From Streptomyces sp. LBL (GTDB lineage Bacteria; Actinomycetota; Actinomycetes; Streptomycetales; Streptomycetaceae), in the NCBI RefSeq assembly GCF_029893585.1, contig NZ_JARXYX010000011.1, positions 1-64,000 of the forward strand: a stretch of 64,000 bases of DNA, given 5' to 3'. The translations under genes were made by a program, and so were the position numbers. The notes beneath the pieces are model-generated. The model searched no databases, was not told the DNA's origin, and saw only the letters and a list, made by a program, of their open reading frames with translations. The stretch's first letter is position 1. Each line of letters begins with the position of its first letter. Below, one piece after another: positions 15,896 to 24,854 of the stretch.

Positions 15896-18652
15896 ATGAG
15901 TGCGTCCATGAGTGCGTCCATGAGCGTTGAGACGACGCAGCACGGCACTCGGTTGCCGTGGGGTGACATCCTGCTCTCCGCGATCGCCTCCGTGAGCTGG
16001 GCGTTGATCGGGATGGCGGGCACGGCGGCGCTGGGCCTGCATCTGCTGGCGGCGGACACGGCGGGCTCGCTGGGGCCGATGACCGCGGCGGTGGTGGCCC
16101 TTGGGGCGGGTGGTTCCGTCACACCGTCCGGCGATGTGTCCGCGTTCGGTCTGACGGGCGCGGAGGCCGCGACCGCCATCGAGATCACGCCACTGGGGGT
16201 CAGCCTGGTGGGCGGGCTGCTGCTGTCGTGGTTCTTCCTACGCTCCCTCCGCACGGCCGGAGTTGTGATCGCCCCCTCCGAACTCCTCGCGCGCGCGGGC
16301 GCGGTGGTCGCGCTGTTCGTGGCGATGCTGGGTGGGCTGGCCTGGGCGGGGCACGACGTCATCACGATCGACGGGAGCTCGCTCGGGCTCGACGACCTGC
16401 CCGGCGGCGGTGGGGGCGGAGGCGGGGGCATCAAGATCCCCGGGGTGGGTGACATCGGGGACATCGGAGGGCTGCTGCCGGACAAGATCGGCGGCCTCAT
16501 CGGCGCGAAGGCGGCGGTCGGTTTCACGGTGGACACCGCGCCGACGCTGCTCGGCGGAGTGGGCTGGTCCGCCGGGATCCTGCTGATCGCGCTGCTGGCC
16601 TCGCGCCGGACCCCGCTGCCGCGCGGCTGGGAGTCCCTGCACCGGGTGGTCCGGCCGGCCGTGTCCGCGCTCGTCACCGTGCTGCTGGTGGCGGTGGCCG
16701 CGGGGCTCGCGGCTGCGGCGTACGCGGCGATCGGGGACGACCATCCCCGGCGGATCGCCGGCGCTGCGCTGCTGGGCGCGCCGAACGGAGTCTGGCTGGG
16801 CATTCCCATCGGCCTGTTCGTCCCCTGGGACGGCAAGGCCACCGGCGAGCTGACCAGGCTTTTTCCGGACCCGTTGGACGACCTGCTGGGCAGCGGCCCC
16901 CACCAGTCCGTCACGATGGGCCGGCTGGCCGAGCTGGACGGGCGGGTGTGGCTGCTGGGGGTGGCGGCGGGGTTGATGATGCTGCTCGCGGGGGTGTTGA
17001 CGGCTGCGCGGACGCCGGTGCGGGCGGGCGGGGGGTCGGTGGGGGGCTCTGCGGGGGCTGTGGGGGGCCCGACGGGGGCTGTGGAGGGTGGGGGGTCTGG
17101 TTCTGGACTGGGACTGGGACTGGGGCAGGGGCAGGGGCAGGGGCAGGATTCTGGTCTGAGGGCGCCTGCGGGGCGGCCGGATCCGGGGTCTGGCGGTGGC
17201 TGGGGTGCGGGTTCTGGGGGTGCTGCGTCTGCTGCGGGGGCGGGGTTCGCTGCGGGTGGTGGTGCGGGGGCAGGGTCTGGAGGTGTACGAGGGCCGGGTG
17301 TCCTTGGTTTCGCGGGGCGTTGTGCGCTGCGGCTGGGGGTCGCGACCGCGTTGACCCTGCCGTTGCTCGCATGGTTGACGGAGGTGTCGGTGGACGCGTC
17401 CATGTCCGTGCTGGGCTTCGACGCGTTCGGCGCCGGTGTCGACCTCCACGGGCACCTCGGTATGGCGTTGCTCCTCGGCGCGCTGTGGGGAGCGGCCGCG
17501 GGAACCCTCGGCGCTCTGCTCGCCCGCGCGACGGGTGCGGCCGGGCAGCGGGCGGCACCGCTGGCGCGGGGGGACGTGGTGGGGGTGCGGGGGTCTGGGG
17601 CGCCTGTCGCTGGGAGCGGCGCGGGTGCTCGATACGGGGGTGTGGCCGGGGGTCCGCCGCACGAGGGGGAGTCCTCGGGGCTGTACGCGGACGAGGCAGG
17701 GCGTCGGTACCCGGCTGAGGGCGGAGGACCGTACGGCGGGGCGTCCGGGCAGTCGTACGGAGGTGAGCCGGGGCGGCCGTACGGCGGGGAGCCTGGGCAG
17801 TCGTACGCCGGGGGACCTGGGCGGCCGTACGAAGGGGAGCCTGGGCAGTCGTACGCCGGGGGACCTGGGCGGCCGTACGAAGGGGGACCTGGGCGGCCGT
17901 ACGAGGGTGACCCGGAGGGGCCCTATGAGCGTGACCCGGAGCGGCCCTATGAGCGTGAGTCGGGAGATCCGTACGCGGCGGAGCGTGGGCGTCCCTACGG
18001 CGGTGAGCCCGGGGGGCCGTACGCGGGAACCGGGAGGGCCGGAAGCGGTTCCTACGGGGGAGAGTCCGGGCGGGGCGCGTACCTCGGAGATGCCGGAGAG
18101 GCATACGCGGCAGATGCCGGAGAACCTCGCGCGAGTGGGCCCGGCGGGGGATACGCGGGAAAGCCCGGCGGGGCATACGCGGGTGAATCCGGGCCGTACT
18201 CGCCCCGCTCGCCGTACCGTCGGCCGCCGAATCCGGCCACCAATCCGTATCTGCGGGTGCCCGACGGGCTCCGGGAACCGGAGGACACGCGACCGCCCGA
18301 GGCGGGGCCGCCGCCCGGAGTTGGGCGGGCGCCCGAGAACGGGCCGTCCGGTGGGTCCCGAGGTCCCCGTGGGACCGACGCGAGCGACGCAGCCACGGGC
18401 GTTGGGGAGAGCGGTGGGACCGGGTCGGCCGGAAGTGCCGATGCCGGCAGGGGCGCCGGGGCAGGTGGGGAGGACATGTATGGCGCGCCCACAGTGGCCC
18501 GACCGGTCGGACCTCCTCCCCCGTCGCCCCGGTCGCCCCGGTCGCCCCGGCGGCCACGGTCCGGAGAGCGTCCAACGTCCACACCGGACGACGGGCCACC
18601 GCCACCACCGCCCCCTCCCCCACCACCGGGAAAGCCAAAGGGACGACGCTGA
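15896..18652 (+). CDS. Streptophobe family membrane protein with repetitive tail
   Basis: About 918 residues from the ATG at 15896, with GGGGGGT 6 bases upstream; ATG also recurs 12 and 24 bases later. The N-terminal 550 residues hold about ten hydrophobic segments (WGDILLSAIASVSWALIGMA, MTAAVVALGAGGSVTPSGDV and so on), interrupted by Gly-rich extramembrane loops. This matches the actinobacterial streptophobe family, whose function is unknown. The last 370 residues are a low-complexity Gly/Pro/Tyr tail with 8-residue units such as GRPYGGEP and GQSYAGGP, ending in a Pro-rich run (PPPPPPPPPPGKPKGRR). The tail could be a cytosolic or wall-spanning scaffold. It is divergent from the FHA exporter. 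Confidence 0.83.
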   Translation: MSASMSASMSVETTQHGTRLPWGDILLSAIASVSWALIGMAGTAALGLHLLAADTAGSLGPMTAAVVALGAGGSVTPSGDVSAFGLTGAEAATAIEITPLGVSLVGGLLLSWFFLRSLRTAGVVIAPSELLARAGAVVALFVAMLGGLAWAGHDVITIDGSSLGLDDLPGGGGGGGGGIKIPGVGDIGDIGGLLPDKIGGLIGAKAAVGFTVDTAPTLLGGVGWSAGILLIALLASRRTPLPRGWESLHRVVRPAVSALVTVLLVAVAAGLAAAAYAAIGDDHPRRIAGAALLGAPNGVWLGIPIGLFVPWDGKATGELTRLFPDPLDDLLGSGPHQSVTMGRLAELDGRVWLLGVAAGLMMLLAGVLTAARTPVRAGGGSVGGSAGAVGGPTGAVEGGGSGSGLGLGLGQGQGQGQDSGLRAPAGRPDPGSGGGWGAGSGGAASAAGAGFAAGGGAGAGSGGVRGPGVLGFAGRCALRLGVATALTLPLLAWLTEVSVDASMSVLGFDAFGAGVDLHGHLGMALLLGALWGAAAGTLGALLARATGAAGQRAAPLARGDVVGVRGSGAPVAGSGAGARYGGVAGGPPHEGESSGLYADEAGRRYPAEGGGPYGGASGQSYGGEPGRPYGGEPGQSYAGGPGRPYEGEPGQSYAGGPGRPYEGGPGRPYEGDPEGPYERDPERPYERESGDPYAAERGRPYGGEPGGPYAGTGRAGSGSYGGESGRGAYLGDAGEAYAADAGEPRASGPGGGYAGKPGGAYAGESGPYSPRSPYRRPPNPATNPYLRVPDGLREPEDTRPPEAGPPPGVGRAPENGPSGGSRGPRGTDASDAATGVGESGGTGSAGSADAGRGAGAGGEDMYGAPTVARPVGPPPPSPRSPRSPRRPRSGERPTSTPDDGPPPPPPPPPPPGKPKGRR
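17786..17881 (+). repeat. Two perfect 48-bp tandem copies within the streptophobe tail
   Basis: The 48-bp unit beginning GGGGAGCCTGGGCAGTCGTA occurs at 17786-17833 and 17834-17881. It is built from 24-bp (8-residue) subunits that continue in decayed form to about 18000. Both copies keep the reading frame. Confidence 0.85.
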
Positions 18653-19024
18653 TCCGCCGGGTCGGCGCGGCGCCGGCAATCCGACCCGCGCTCCCCCACC
18701 GACCCCCACCGGTCCGCACCCGCGGCCCGCACCCGCGGCCCGTACCGTCACAGCACCCGCCCGCCCACCCGGCCACCCCCCACAGAGTCGGCCCCACCCA
18801 CACGCCCCCAGCCGCGCGCCCCCCTCACACGCCCGCTGGTCGCGCACCCCCGGCACCGAACCCGGCCCTCCCTCACCCCCACCGCACCCCGCACCGGCCC
18901 CCGCCCCGCGCACCCGTGGTCGACGCGTAACGACGGGGCCACCGATCCGCCACCCACTGTTCCGTGTCCGTCAGACGGACCTCGGGGGCGGCAGGCACTG
19001 CGTGCCAGATACGGTGGAACCACC
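18653..19024. other. 372-base gap upstream of serB
   Basis: C-rich DNA with no plausible gene on either strand. The last 60 bases probably hold the serB promoter. The open frames across it have proline/arginine-rich shadow translations. Confidence 0.5.
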
Positions 19025-20260
19025 ATGACCGCTTCGCAGACTCCGCCCTATGAGCCCCCTGATGAGTCCTCTGACGTCCCCACCCTTCTCGTCAAGATCT
19101 TCGGGAAGGACAGGCCGGGCATCACGGCCGGACTCTTCGACACCCTCGCCGCCTACTCCGTCGACGTGGTCGACATCGAGCAGGTCGTCACCCGCGGCCG
19201 TATGGTGCTGTGCGCGCTCGTGACCGCGCCGGCCCGCGAGCTGGAAGGCAGTCTGCGGAGCACCGTCCACAGCTGGGCGGAGTCCATCAAGATGCAGGCG
19301 GAGATCATCTCCGGCCTCGGTGACAACCGGCCGCGCGGTCTGGGCCGTTCCCTGGTCACCGTCCTCGGGCATCCGCTGACGGCGGAGGCGACGGCGGCGA
19401 TAGCCGCCCGGATCACCCGGTCCGGCGGCAACATCGACCGTATCTTCCGGCTGGCCAAGTACCCCGTGACGGCTGTTGAGTTCGCGGTGTCCGGCGTGGA
19501 GACGGAGCCCCTGCGCACCGCCCTGGTGACGGACGCGGCGGTGCTCGGTGTCGATGTCGCGGTGGTCGCGGCGGGCCTGCACCGACGGGCCCAGCGCCTG
19601 GTCGTGATGGACGTCGACTCGACGCTCATCCAGGACGAGGTGATCGAGCTCTTCGCCGCGCACGCCGGCTGTGAGGACGAGGTCGCCGAGGTGACCGCGG
19701 CGGCGATGCGCGGGGAGCTGGACTTCGAGCAGTCGTTGCACGCGCGCGTGGCGCTGCTGGAGGGGCTGGACGCCTCGGTGGTGGACAAGGTGCGCGCCGA
19801 GGTGCGGCTGACGCCGGGGGCGCGCACCCTGATCCGTACGCTGAAGAGGCTCGGTTTCCAAGTCGGTGTGGTCTCCGGTGGTTTCACCCAGGTGACCGAC
19901 GACCTGAGGGAACGGCTGGGGCTGGACTTCTCCCAGGCCAACACGCTGGAGATCGTCGACGGGAAGCTGACCGGCAGGGTCACCGGCGAGATAGTGGACC
20001 GCGCGGGCAAGGCGCGGCTGCTGCGCCGGTTCGCCGCCGAGGCGGGCGTACCTCTGTCGCAGACGGTGGCGATCGGCGACGGCGCCAATGACCTGGACAT
20101 GCTCAACGCGGCCGGGCTCGGGGTCGCCTTCAACGCCAAACCGGTGGTACGAGAGGCCGCGCACACCGCGGTGAACGTCCCCTTCCTGGACACGGTTCTC
20201 TATCTGCTGGGCATCACCCGCGAAGAGGTCGAGGCGGCGGACGCGCACGAGGAACAATGA
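19025..20260 (+). CDS. serB: Phosphoserine phosphatase with N-terminal ACT domains
   Basis: Encodes 411 residues. ACT-type regulatory region at about 18-180 (LLVKIFGKDRPGITAGLFDT; a second related stretch starts at TVLGHPLTAEATAAIAARI), then a HAD phosphatase. The nucleophile motif is VVMDVDSTLIQDEVIEL with Asp196 and general acid Asp198, followed by VVSGGFTQV and GDGANDLDMLNAAGLG for Mg binding. It hydrolyses L-phosphoserine to serine, the last step of the phosphorylated serine pathway. It is monocistronic, with a strong bidirectional hairpin immediately downstream. The only visible upstream signal is a weak GGTGGAACC, so the start is by homology. Confidence 0.95.
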   Translation: MTASQTPPYEPPDESSDVPTLLVKIFGKDRPGITAGLFDTLAAYSVDVVDIEQVVTRGRMVLCALVTAPARELEGSLRSTVHSWAESIKMQAEIISGLGDNRPRGLGRSLVTVLGHPLTAEATAAIAARITRSGGNIDRIFRLAKYPVTAVEFAVSGVETEPLRTALVTDAAVLGVDVAVVAAGLHRRAQRLVVMDVDSTLIQDEVIELFAAHAGCEDEVAEVTAAAMRGELDFEQSLHARVALLEGLDASVVDKVRAEVRLTPGARTLIRTLKRLGFQVGVVSGGFTQVTDDLRERLGLDFSQANTLEIVDGKLTGRVTGEIVDRAGKARLLRRFAAEAGVPLSQTVAIGDGANDLDMLNAAGLGVAFNAKPVVREAAHTAVNVPFLDTVLYLLGITREEVEAADAHEEQ

Positions 20261-20275
20261 GCGCCCAGCGCATGG

Positions 20276-20322
20276 GAGAGGGGCCCGGTGCCGTCACGAC
20301 CATGTGACGCCGGGCCCCTCTC
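20276..20322. terminator. Bidirectional terminator between serB and the SixA-type gene
   Basis: A 13-bp perfect stem (GAGAGGGGCCCGG 20276-20288 with CCGGGCCCCTCTC 20310-20322) encloses a second stem CGTCAC/GTGACG. Confidence 0.85.
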
Positions 20323-20342
20323 GCGTGTGGCGGGGGTCGGAG

Positions 20343-20861
20343 TCAGTCGGACGGCGCCCAGTAGTCGAGGAGGGTGCCCACGCCCGGCTCCAGGGACTTC
20401 CAGGAGCCGCTGAAGGACAGGATGGCGAAGGCGGCAGCCGGGAAGCCGCGGCTGCTCATCCTGTCCCGCGTGTCGCCCTCGGCTGAGCCGGCGAGCATGT
20501 CGGCGAGGCCCTGGATGCCCGGGTTGTGGCCGACCAGGAGGACGTTCTGCGCGTCGTCGGGTGTCTCGTTCAGCAGGGCGATCAGTTCGCCGGGCGAGGC
20601 CTCGTAGATCCGCTCCTCGTAGACCGTCTTCGGTCGCTGCGGGAATTCGTGGACGGCCAGCTTCCAGGTTTCGCGGGTCCGGGTCGCGGTGGAGCACAGG
20701 GCCAGGTCGATGGCGAGGCCGGTGTCGGTCAGCCTCCGTCCGGCTTCTGCCGCGTCCTTTCGGCCCCGATCGGCGAGTGGCCTCTCGTGGTCGGTGACCT
20801 GTGGCCAGTCGGCTTTCGCATGCCGGAAGAGGACGATCCTGCGGGATTCTGCGACGCTCAT
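20343..20861 (-). CDS. SixA-type histidine phosphatase
   Basis: Encodes 172 residues from the ATG at 20861 (MSVAESRRIVLFRHAKADWP). The histidine phosphatase signature is RHAK near residue 13, with HERPLADRGRKDA next, and a second catalytic His in VLLVGHNPGIQGLADML near residue 105. The size and RHAK form match SixA, which removes phosphate from phospho-His on signalling or PTS proteins. The substrate in Streptomyces is unknown. It is convergent with serB. Confidence 0.88.
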   Translation of the reverse strand: MSVAESRRIVLFRHAKADWPQVTDHERPLADRGRKDAAEAGRRLTDTGLAIDLALCSTATRTRETWKLAVHEFPQRPKTVYEERIYEASPGELIALLNETPDDAQNVLLVGHNPGIQGLADMLAGSAEGDTRDRMSSRGFPAAAFAILSFSGSWKSLEPGVGTLLDYWAPSD

Positions 20862-20926
20862 AGGATCCAGCTTCGCATGAAACAGGCCACGGGGCGCAGG
20901 TAGTTGGACGGCGGCCAAAGCCGTGT

Positions 20927-21133
20927 TCAGCGGGATATCAGCTGCTGGAGGTGCCCGAAGAGCCGGGTGATGGCCGGATCACCCGTTGCCGCCTGGGCGT
21001 CCGTCGGGTTCAGGATCAGCCCGAGCAGGACGATGAAGGCGAGCGTCGGCAGGGCGAGGGCCCACCAGGGCAACCGGATGTCGACGCCGCCCCGGGAGGC
21101 CGGGTGGGGCCGGGTGTGCGTAGGGGCCGACAT
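20927..21133 (-). CDS. Small single-pass membrane protein
   Basis: Encodes 68 residues from the ATG at 21133, with GGAGG 5 bases upstream. After a polar N terminus there is one hydrophobic segment (LPWWALALPTLAFIVLLGLI, about 23-42) and a short tail LNPTDAQAATGDPAITRLFG. No homologue with known function is recognised. Position and ribosome site support a real gene. Confidence 0.7.
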   Translation of the reverse strand: MSAPTHTRPHPASRGGVDIRLPWWALALPTLAFIVLLGLILNPTDAQAATGDPAITRLFGHLQQLISR

Positions 21134-21314
21134 GGGTGCCTCCGCTGGTCTTCGAGTGGTCCGCGGCCGCCCCTCGCGGCCACATCTCGAAGGTACGGAA
21201 TCCGCGCCCCTCAACCCATCCGGTGATCCACCCAGTTGACCCTGACACTCGCCCCCTAGGGGATGGTGGGGCTAGCCCCACCATGGGCGGGCGATCGTCA
21301 TAGGGAAGCGATCG

Positions 21315-21431
21315 TCACGGGGAGGCGATCGTCGCGATGATGGCGATGATCACGAAGATGGCGAAGAACGAGCCGAAGACCAGCAGCATCTTCTTCTGGC
21401 CGTTCTGGGGGTTCGGATCGAGCACTGGCAT
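21315..21431 (-). CDS. 38-residue SGM_5486-family transporter-associated membrane protein
   Basis: A very short gene beginning MPVLDPNPQNGQKKMLLVFG, with one hydrophobic segment (about 15-35) and ending TIASP. From memory this matches the streptomycete SGM_5486 family, described as transporter-associated. The ATG is at 21431 and the TGA at 21315-21317. It is too short for most gene finders. No transporter gene is adjacent, so the partner is unknown. Confidence 0.8.
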   Translation of the reverse strand: MPVLDPNPQNGQKKMLLVFGSFFAIFVIIAIIATIASP

Positions 21432-21748
21432 ACGGCAAGTCTCGCACCCGTCCGTCACACCGGCTCTTCCGGGGTCCCGCACCGGTTCTTCAGGGCCCTG
21501 GTGCGACAGCCGGGTGGCGACGCGCGGGATGACGAACGCCAGATCTGCGCCGTCCAGCCCATGGTGATGTATGCGGCGGTGGCCTGGGCGAGGTGCTGCG
21601 GGGCTGGCTGCGCGAGGACGTCGGCGCGGAGCTCACGCCGGAGACGCACATGGACCACGCGCGGCTCGTCGACGCGATCCGCGCCGGTGACGCGGGGCGG
21701 CGGCCGCGGAGGCCGCCGGCTATCCGGTCCGGTGCCGTCCGGGCCGGT
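21432..21748. other. Gap with possible regulator remnant
   Basis: No complete gene. On the plus strand at about 21596-21700 one frame reads GWLREDVGAELTPETHMDHA then RLVDAIRAGDAG. This resembles the end of an effector-binding domain of a GntR-type regulator, but the sequence before and after does not fit. It could be a decayed gene or chance. Confidence 0.3.
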
Positions 21749-22117
21749 TCAGCGCTCCTGCCTGACCTGGTCCTCCTTGCGGTGGCCGACCCACACCGAG
21801 CGGACCTCCTTCCAGCAGCGGCCGGTCAGCCGTACGGTCTGCGCGGGCCCGGCCGCGACCGCGGCACCGTCACTGTCGATGTCCCACCACCGGTCACACT
21901 CGATGTGCAGGCTGACCCGGTCGACGGGCACATACGGGTTGTGGCAGTACGCGATCACATGGGAGCCGGTGACCTGACTGCGGCAGGTGGCGCCGAACGG
22001 CTCCGGGGTGACGGTCGTGTGTGCCTGCACGCGCGCGTGCGGCATCGCGTCGTACGGCAGGGACAGCACGAGACAGACCGCGACGGTCACTGGGGCCAGG
22101 CTTCGGGACAGGCGCAC
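21749..22117 (-). CDS. Secreted protein of unknown function
   Basis: Encodes 122 residues. An N-terminal signal peptide (MRLSRSLAPVTVAVCLVLSL, cleavage near residue 30) precedes a small beta-rich domain with four Cys (CRSQ, YCHNPYV, IECDRWWDIDSDG, GRCWKEV) that could form two disulfides. Codon use is typical and a GGAGG-like GAGGAGGTCCCCTT lies upstream of the ATG. Similar small secreted proteins are common in streptomycetes. No function is known to me. Confidence 0.75.
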   Translation of the reverse strand: MRLSRSLAPVTVAVCLVLSLPYDAMPHARVQAHTTVTPEPFGATCRSQVTGSHVIAYCHNPYVPVDRVSLHIECDRWWDIDSDGAAVAAGPAQTVRLTGRCWKEVRSVWVGHRKEDQVRQER

Positions 22118-22387
22118 AAGGGGACCTCCTCGGCCGGGCTGGGGAGGGAAGAGCTTGGTGAACGTGTACTCCAGAGTGCCCAGTTGTGGGCACTGCCTGC
22201 CTGGTCGAGTGGGCCGGCCGAGTGAGGGCTGGGGCGACCGAGTGAGGATCGGGGCGACCGAGTGAGGGGCGGGCGACCTGGTGGGAAGTGACCCGGTGAC
22301 GGGGGGCGCCCCAGTACCCAGGGAGGGGTGGGGCCCGCCTCCGTAAGGACGCGGGCCCCACCCCTCAGCCGAGCCACAGGGGCAGCG

Positions 22388-23155
22388 TCACGCACCGATC
22401 GCGTGCAGGCCGCCGTCCACGTGGATGATCTCGCCGGTGGTCTTCGGGAACCAGTCGCTCAGCAGGGCGACGATGCCACGGCCGGCCGGCTCCGGGTCCT
22501 TGAGGTCCCACTCCAGAGGGGAGCGGTTGTCCCACACGGCGGCCAGGTCGCTGAAGCCCGGGATGGACTTGGCGGCCATCGAGGCGAGCGGGCCCGCGGA
22601 GATGAGGTTGCAACGGATGTTCTGCTTGCCCAGGTCGCGGGCCACGTAACGGCTCGTGGCCTCCAGGGCGGCCTTCGCCGGGCCCATCCAGTCGTACTGC
22701 GGCCAGGCGTACTGCGCGTCGAACGTGAGGCCGACGACGGAGCCGCCGTTCTGCATCAGCGGCAGACAGGCCATGGTCAGCGACTTCAGGGAGTACGCCG
22801 AGACGTGCATGGCCGTGGCGACCGACTCGAAGGGCGTGTTGAGGAAGTTGCCGCCGAGGGCGTCCTGCGGTGCGAAGCCGATGGAGTGGACGACACCGTC
22901 GAGGCCGCCGAGCTCCTCGCCGACCAGGTCGGCGAGTCGGCCGAGGTGCTCGTCGTTGGTCACGTCGAGCTCGATGACCTTGGTGGGCTTGGGCAGCTTC
23001 TTGGCGATGCGCTCGGTCAGGGTGGGCCGCGGGAACGCGGTCAGGATGATCTCGGCACCCTGCTCCTGGGCCAGCTTGGCGGCGTGGAAGGCGATGGAGG
23101 ACTCCATCAGCACACCGGAGATCAGGACGCGCTTGCCCTCGAGAATTCCGCTCAT
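22388..23155 (-). CDS. fabI: Enoyl-[acyl-carrier-protein] reductase, InhA type
   Basis: Encodes 255 residues. The NAD-binding start is GKRVLISGVLMESSIAFHAA, as in FabI/InhA enzymes, and the catalytic segment YDWMGPAKAALEATSRYVAR supplies Tyr and Lys in the Y-x6-K spacing. It reduces trans-2-enoyl-ACP in the type II fatty-acid synthase cycle. It follows fabG on the same strand with a 5-base gap, so the two form an operon as in other actinobacteria. InhA-type enzymes are the class targeted by isoniazid adducts and triclosan. Confidence 0.95.
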   Translation of the reverse strand: MSGILEGKRVLISGVLMESSIAFHAAKLAQEQGAEIILTAFPRPTLTERIAKKLPKPTKVIELDVTNDEHLGRLADLVGEELGGLDGVVHSIGFAPQDALGGNFLNTPFESVATAMHVSAYSLKSLTMACLPLMQNGGSVVGLTFDAQYAWPQYDWMGPAKAALEATSRYVARDLGKQNIRCNLISAGPLASMAAKSIPGFSDLAAVWDNRSPLEWDLKDPEPAGRGIVALLSDWFPKTTGEIIHVDGGLHAIGA

Positions 23156-23160
23156 GGTGA

Positions 23161-23880
23161 TCAGTGACCCATTCCCAGTCCGCCGTCAACAGGGATGACG
23201 GCTCCAGTGATGTACGAGGCGTCGTCCGAGGCGAGGAACCGCACCGTCGCGGCGACTTCCTCCGGCTGCGCGTACCGGCCGAGCGGCACCTGCGACACGA
23301 TGCCGGCACGCTGCTCGTCGGTGAGCACCTTGGTCATGTCGGTGTCGACGAAGCCGGGCGCGACAACGTTGAAGGTGATGTTGCGGGATCCCAGCTCACG
23401 GGCGAGGGAACGCGCGAAGCCGATCAGGGCGGCCTTGGAGGCGGCGTAGTTCGACTGGCCGGGAGCACCGTACAGCCCGACCACCGAGGAGATCAGGACG
23501 ACACGGCCCTTCTTGGCGCGCAGCATGGCGCGGTTGGCGCGCTTGACGACCCTGAAGGTGCCGGTGAGGTTGGTGTCGACGACCGAGGTGAAGTCCTCCT
23601 CGGACATCCGCATCAGCAGCTGGTCCTTGGTGATCCCGGCGTTGGCGATCAGCACCTCGACCGGGCCGTGCGCGGCCTCGATCTCCTTGTAGGCCTGCTC
23701 CACCTGCTCGGAGTCGGTGATGTCGCACCTGACGGCCAGGCAGCCCAATTCTGTGAGGGCGGCCGGCGGCTCACCGGAGCGGTAGGTGATGGCGACCTTG
23801 TCGCCGGCGTCGGCGAACGCGCGGGCGATGGCGAGGCCGATGCCCCGGTTGCCTCCGGTGACGAGAACCGAGCGGCTCAA
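23161..23880 (-). CDS. fabG: 3-oxoacyl-[acyl-carrier-protein] reductase
   Basis: Encodes 239 residues from the TTG at 23880 (LSRSVLVTGGNRGIGLAIAR), chosen because AAAGGGTG lies 5-8 bases upstream. The ATG at 23910 would add ten residues absent from FabG homologues. Motifs: TGGNRGIG cofactor loop, NAG near residue 80, catalytic Ser-Ser and YAASKAALIGF. It performs the NADPH-dependent reduction of 3-oxoacyl-ACP just before the FabI step and leads into fabI. Confidence 0.94.
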   Translation of the reverse strand: MSRSVLVTGGNRGIGLAIARAFADAGDKVAITYRSGEPPAALTELGCLAVRCDITDSEQVEQAYKEIEAAHGPVEVLIANAGITKDQLLMRMSEEDFTSVVDTNLTGTFRVVKRANRAMLRAKKGRVVLISSVVGLYGAPGQSNYAASKAALIGFARSLARELGSRNITFNVVAPGFVDTDMTKVLTDEQRAGIVSQVPLGRYAQPEEVAATVRFLASDDASYITGAVIPVDGGLGMGH

Positions 23881-24071
23881 CGGATCACCCTTTCGATAGC
23901 GGTCTGACACGCCCGCCGGAACAGCTGGATGGCAGGCGGCTTCCCCGAAAACCTATCGGTCAGCTCCCCACCGCGGGGAATCGGGCACCGACAGTCACTT
24001 CGGGGACTCACTGTCGGGTTTCTACAGTCGGCCGCCCGGTCAACCCGCCATTCCGGGGGCGTGAGCGTAGA

Positions 24072-24158
24072 TCACCAGTCGTCCGCCTCGCGCTCGGCCA
24101 GGAGCAGCGCCAGGGAGTCGACGTCCTCCGGCACCTCGTAGTGCTCGACAGGGCACAT
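24072..24158 (-). CDS. Possible 28-residue acidic peptide
   Basis: Downstream of the ATPase gene a short frame from the ATG at 24158 reads MCPVEHYEVPEDVDSLALLL and ends EADDW. It is acidic with good codon bias but has only a weak upstream purine signal. It might be translated as a leftover of the ATPase transcript. Low certainty. Confidence 0.3.
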   Translation of the reverse strand: MCPVEHYEVPEDVDSLALLLAEREADDW

Positions 24159-24183
24159 TGGTCCGGACCGGCACGTCGAAGCC

Positions 24184-24711
24184 TCAGACGAAACAGTCCG
24201 CCGGAATCCGGCACCGGATCTGCTTCCCGATCGGCGACCGGCACACATGCCATCCCGGTGCGAGCAGATCCAGCAGTCCCAGCCCGCGCCCCGACTCGGC
24301 CTCCGGGTCGTGCAGGGCGATCCCGCACGGTCTCGGCAGCACGCGCGGGTCCGGGTCGTGGACGTTGACCGCGATCCCGAACACGGCCACGTACACCTCC
24401 ACCACCAGCGGTACGTGATCCCCACAGGCCCGCACCGAATTGCCGGCCAGCTCCGACACGACCAGCTGTGCCGCCTCGGCGGCCTCCGGGTCGGCGCCGT
24501 AGTCCGCCAGCACCTTGACGGTCAGCCCGCGCAGGAGACGGAAGGCCCCGGCGGACGCACTGAGGTGCGCGGCGAAGCCCTGGTTGCGGTGGCGGAGGTA
24601 GAGGCCCGGGGCCGGCGGAGGGAGGGGGTGGAGGAGCCGGGGGTCGGCCTCTTCGCCGGGGTCGCGGAAGTGGGTGGGTGCGGGAAGGTGGGTTTTGGTG
24701 GGGTCGGGCAT
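24184..24711 (-). CDS. Anti-sigma-like ATP-binding protein (HATPase_c, RsbW type)
   Basis: Encodes 175 residues. The GHKL-type ATPase motifs are AAQLVVSELAGNSVRACGDH (N box, about 80-99) and NVHDPDPRV with a later GRGLGLLDLLAPGW (G boxes). It lacks a His-phospho domain, so it is a small regulatory ATPase, not a sensor kinase. Many copies occur in Streptomyces beside XRE/DUF397 pairs, as here with the divergent genes at 24905-25995. The N box has Asn-Ser-Val in place of the more usual Asn-Ala-Val. Confidence 0.85.
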   Translation of the reverse strand: MPDPTKTHLPAPTHFRDPGEEADPRLLHPLPPPAPGLYLRHRNQGFAAHLSASAGAFRLLRGLTVKVLADYGADPEAAEAAQLVVSELAGNSVRACGDHVPLVVEVYVAVFGIAVNVHDPDPRVLPRPCGIALHDPEAESGRGLGLLDLLAPGWHVCRSPIGKQIRCRIPADCFV

Positions 24712-24854
24712 GGGGCCTCCGGCCTGGGATGTGCGCGGGTGCGGTGGGCGTTCCGCCGCTGTGCGGGCAAGTGGCCTTCAGCGGCGCCTCCTTGAGATCG
24801 AGCATGCAGCATGGACGATTTGACTCGCAAGTTTGTCACCGGAATTGATGGTTG

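Noticed and set aside
17700..18000. CRISPR-like array
   Set aside because: The regular spacing is due to in-frame codon repeats of one protein; no spacers differ in sequence as in CRISPR.
16238..18913. 891-codon minus-strand frame opposite the streptophobe gene
   Set aside because: Arg/Pro-rich translation with no domain; mirrors the repeat tail of the real gene.
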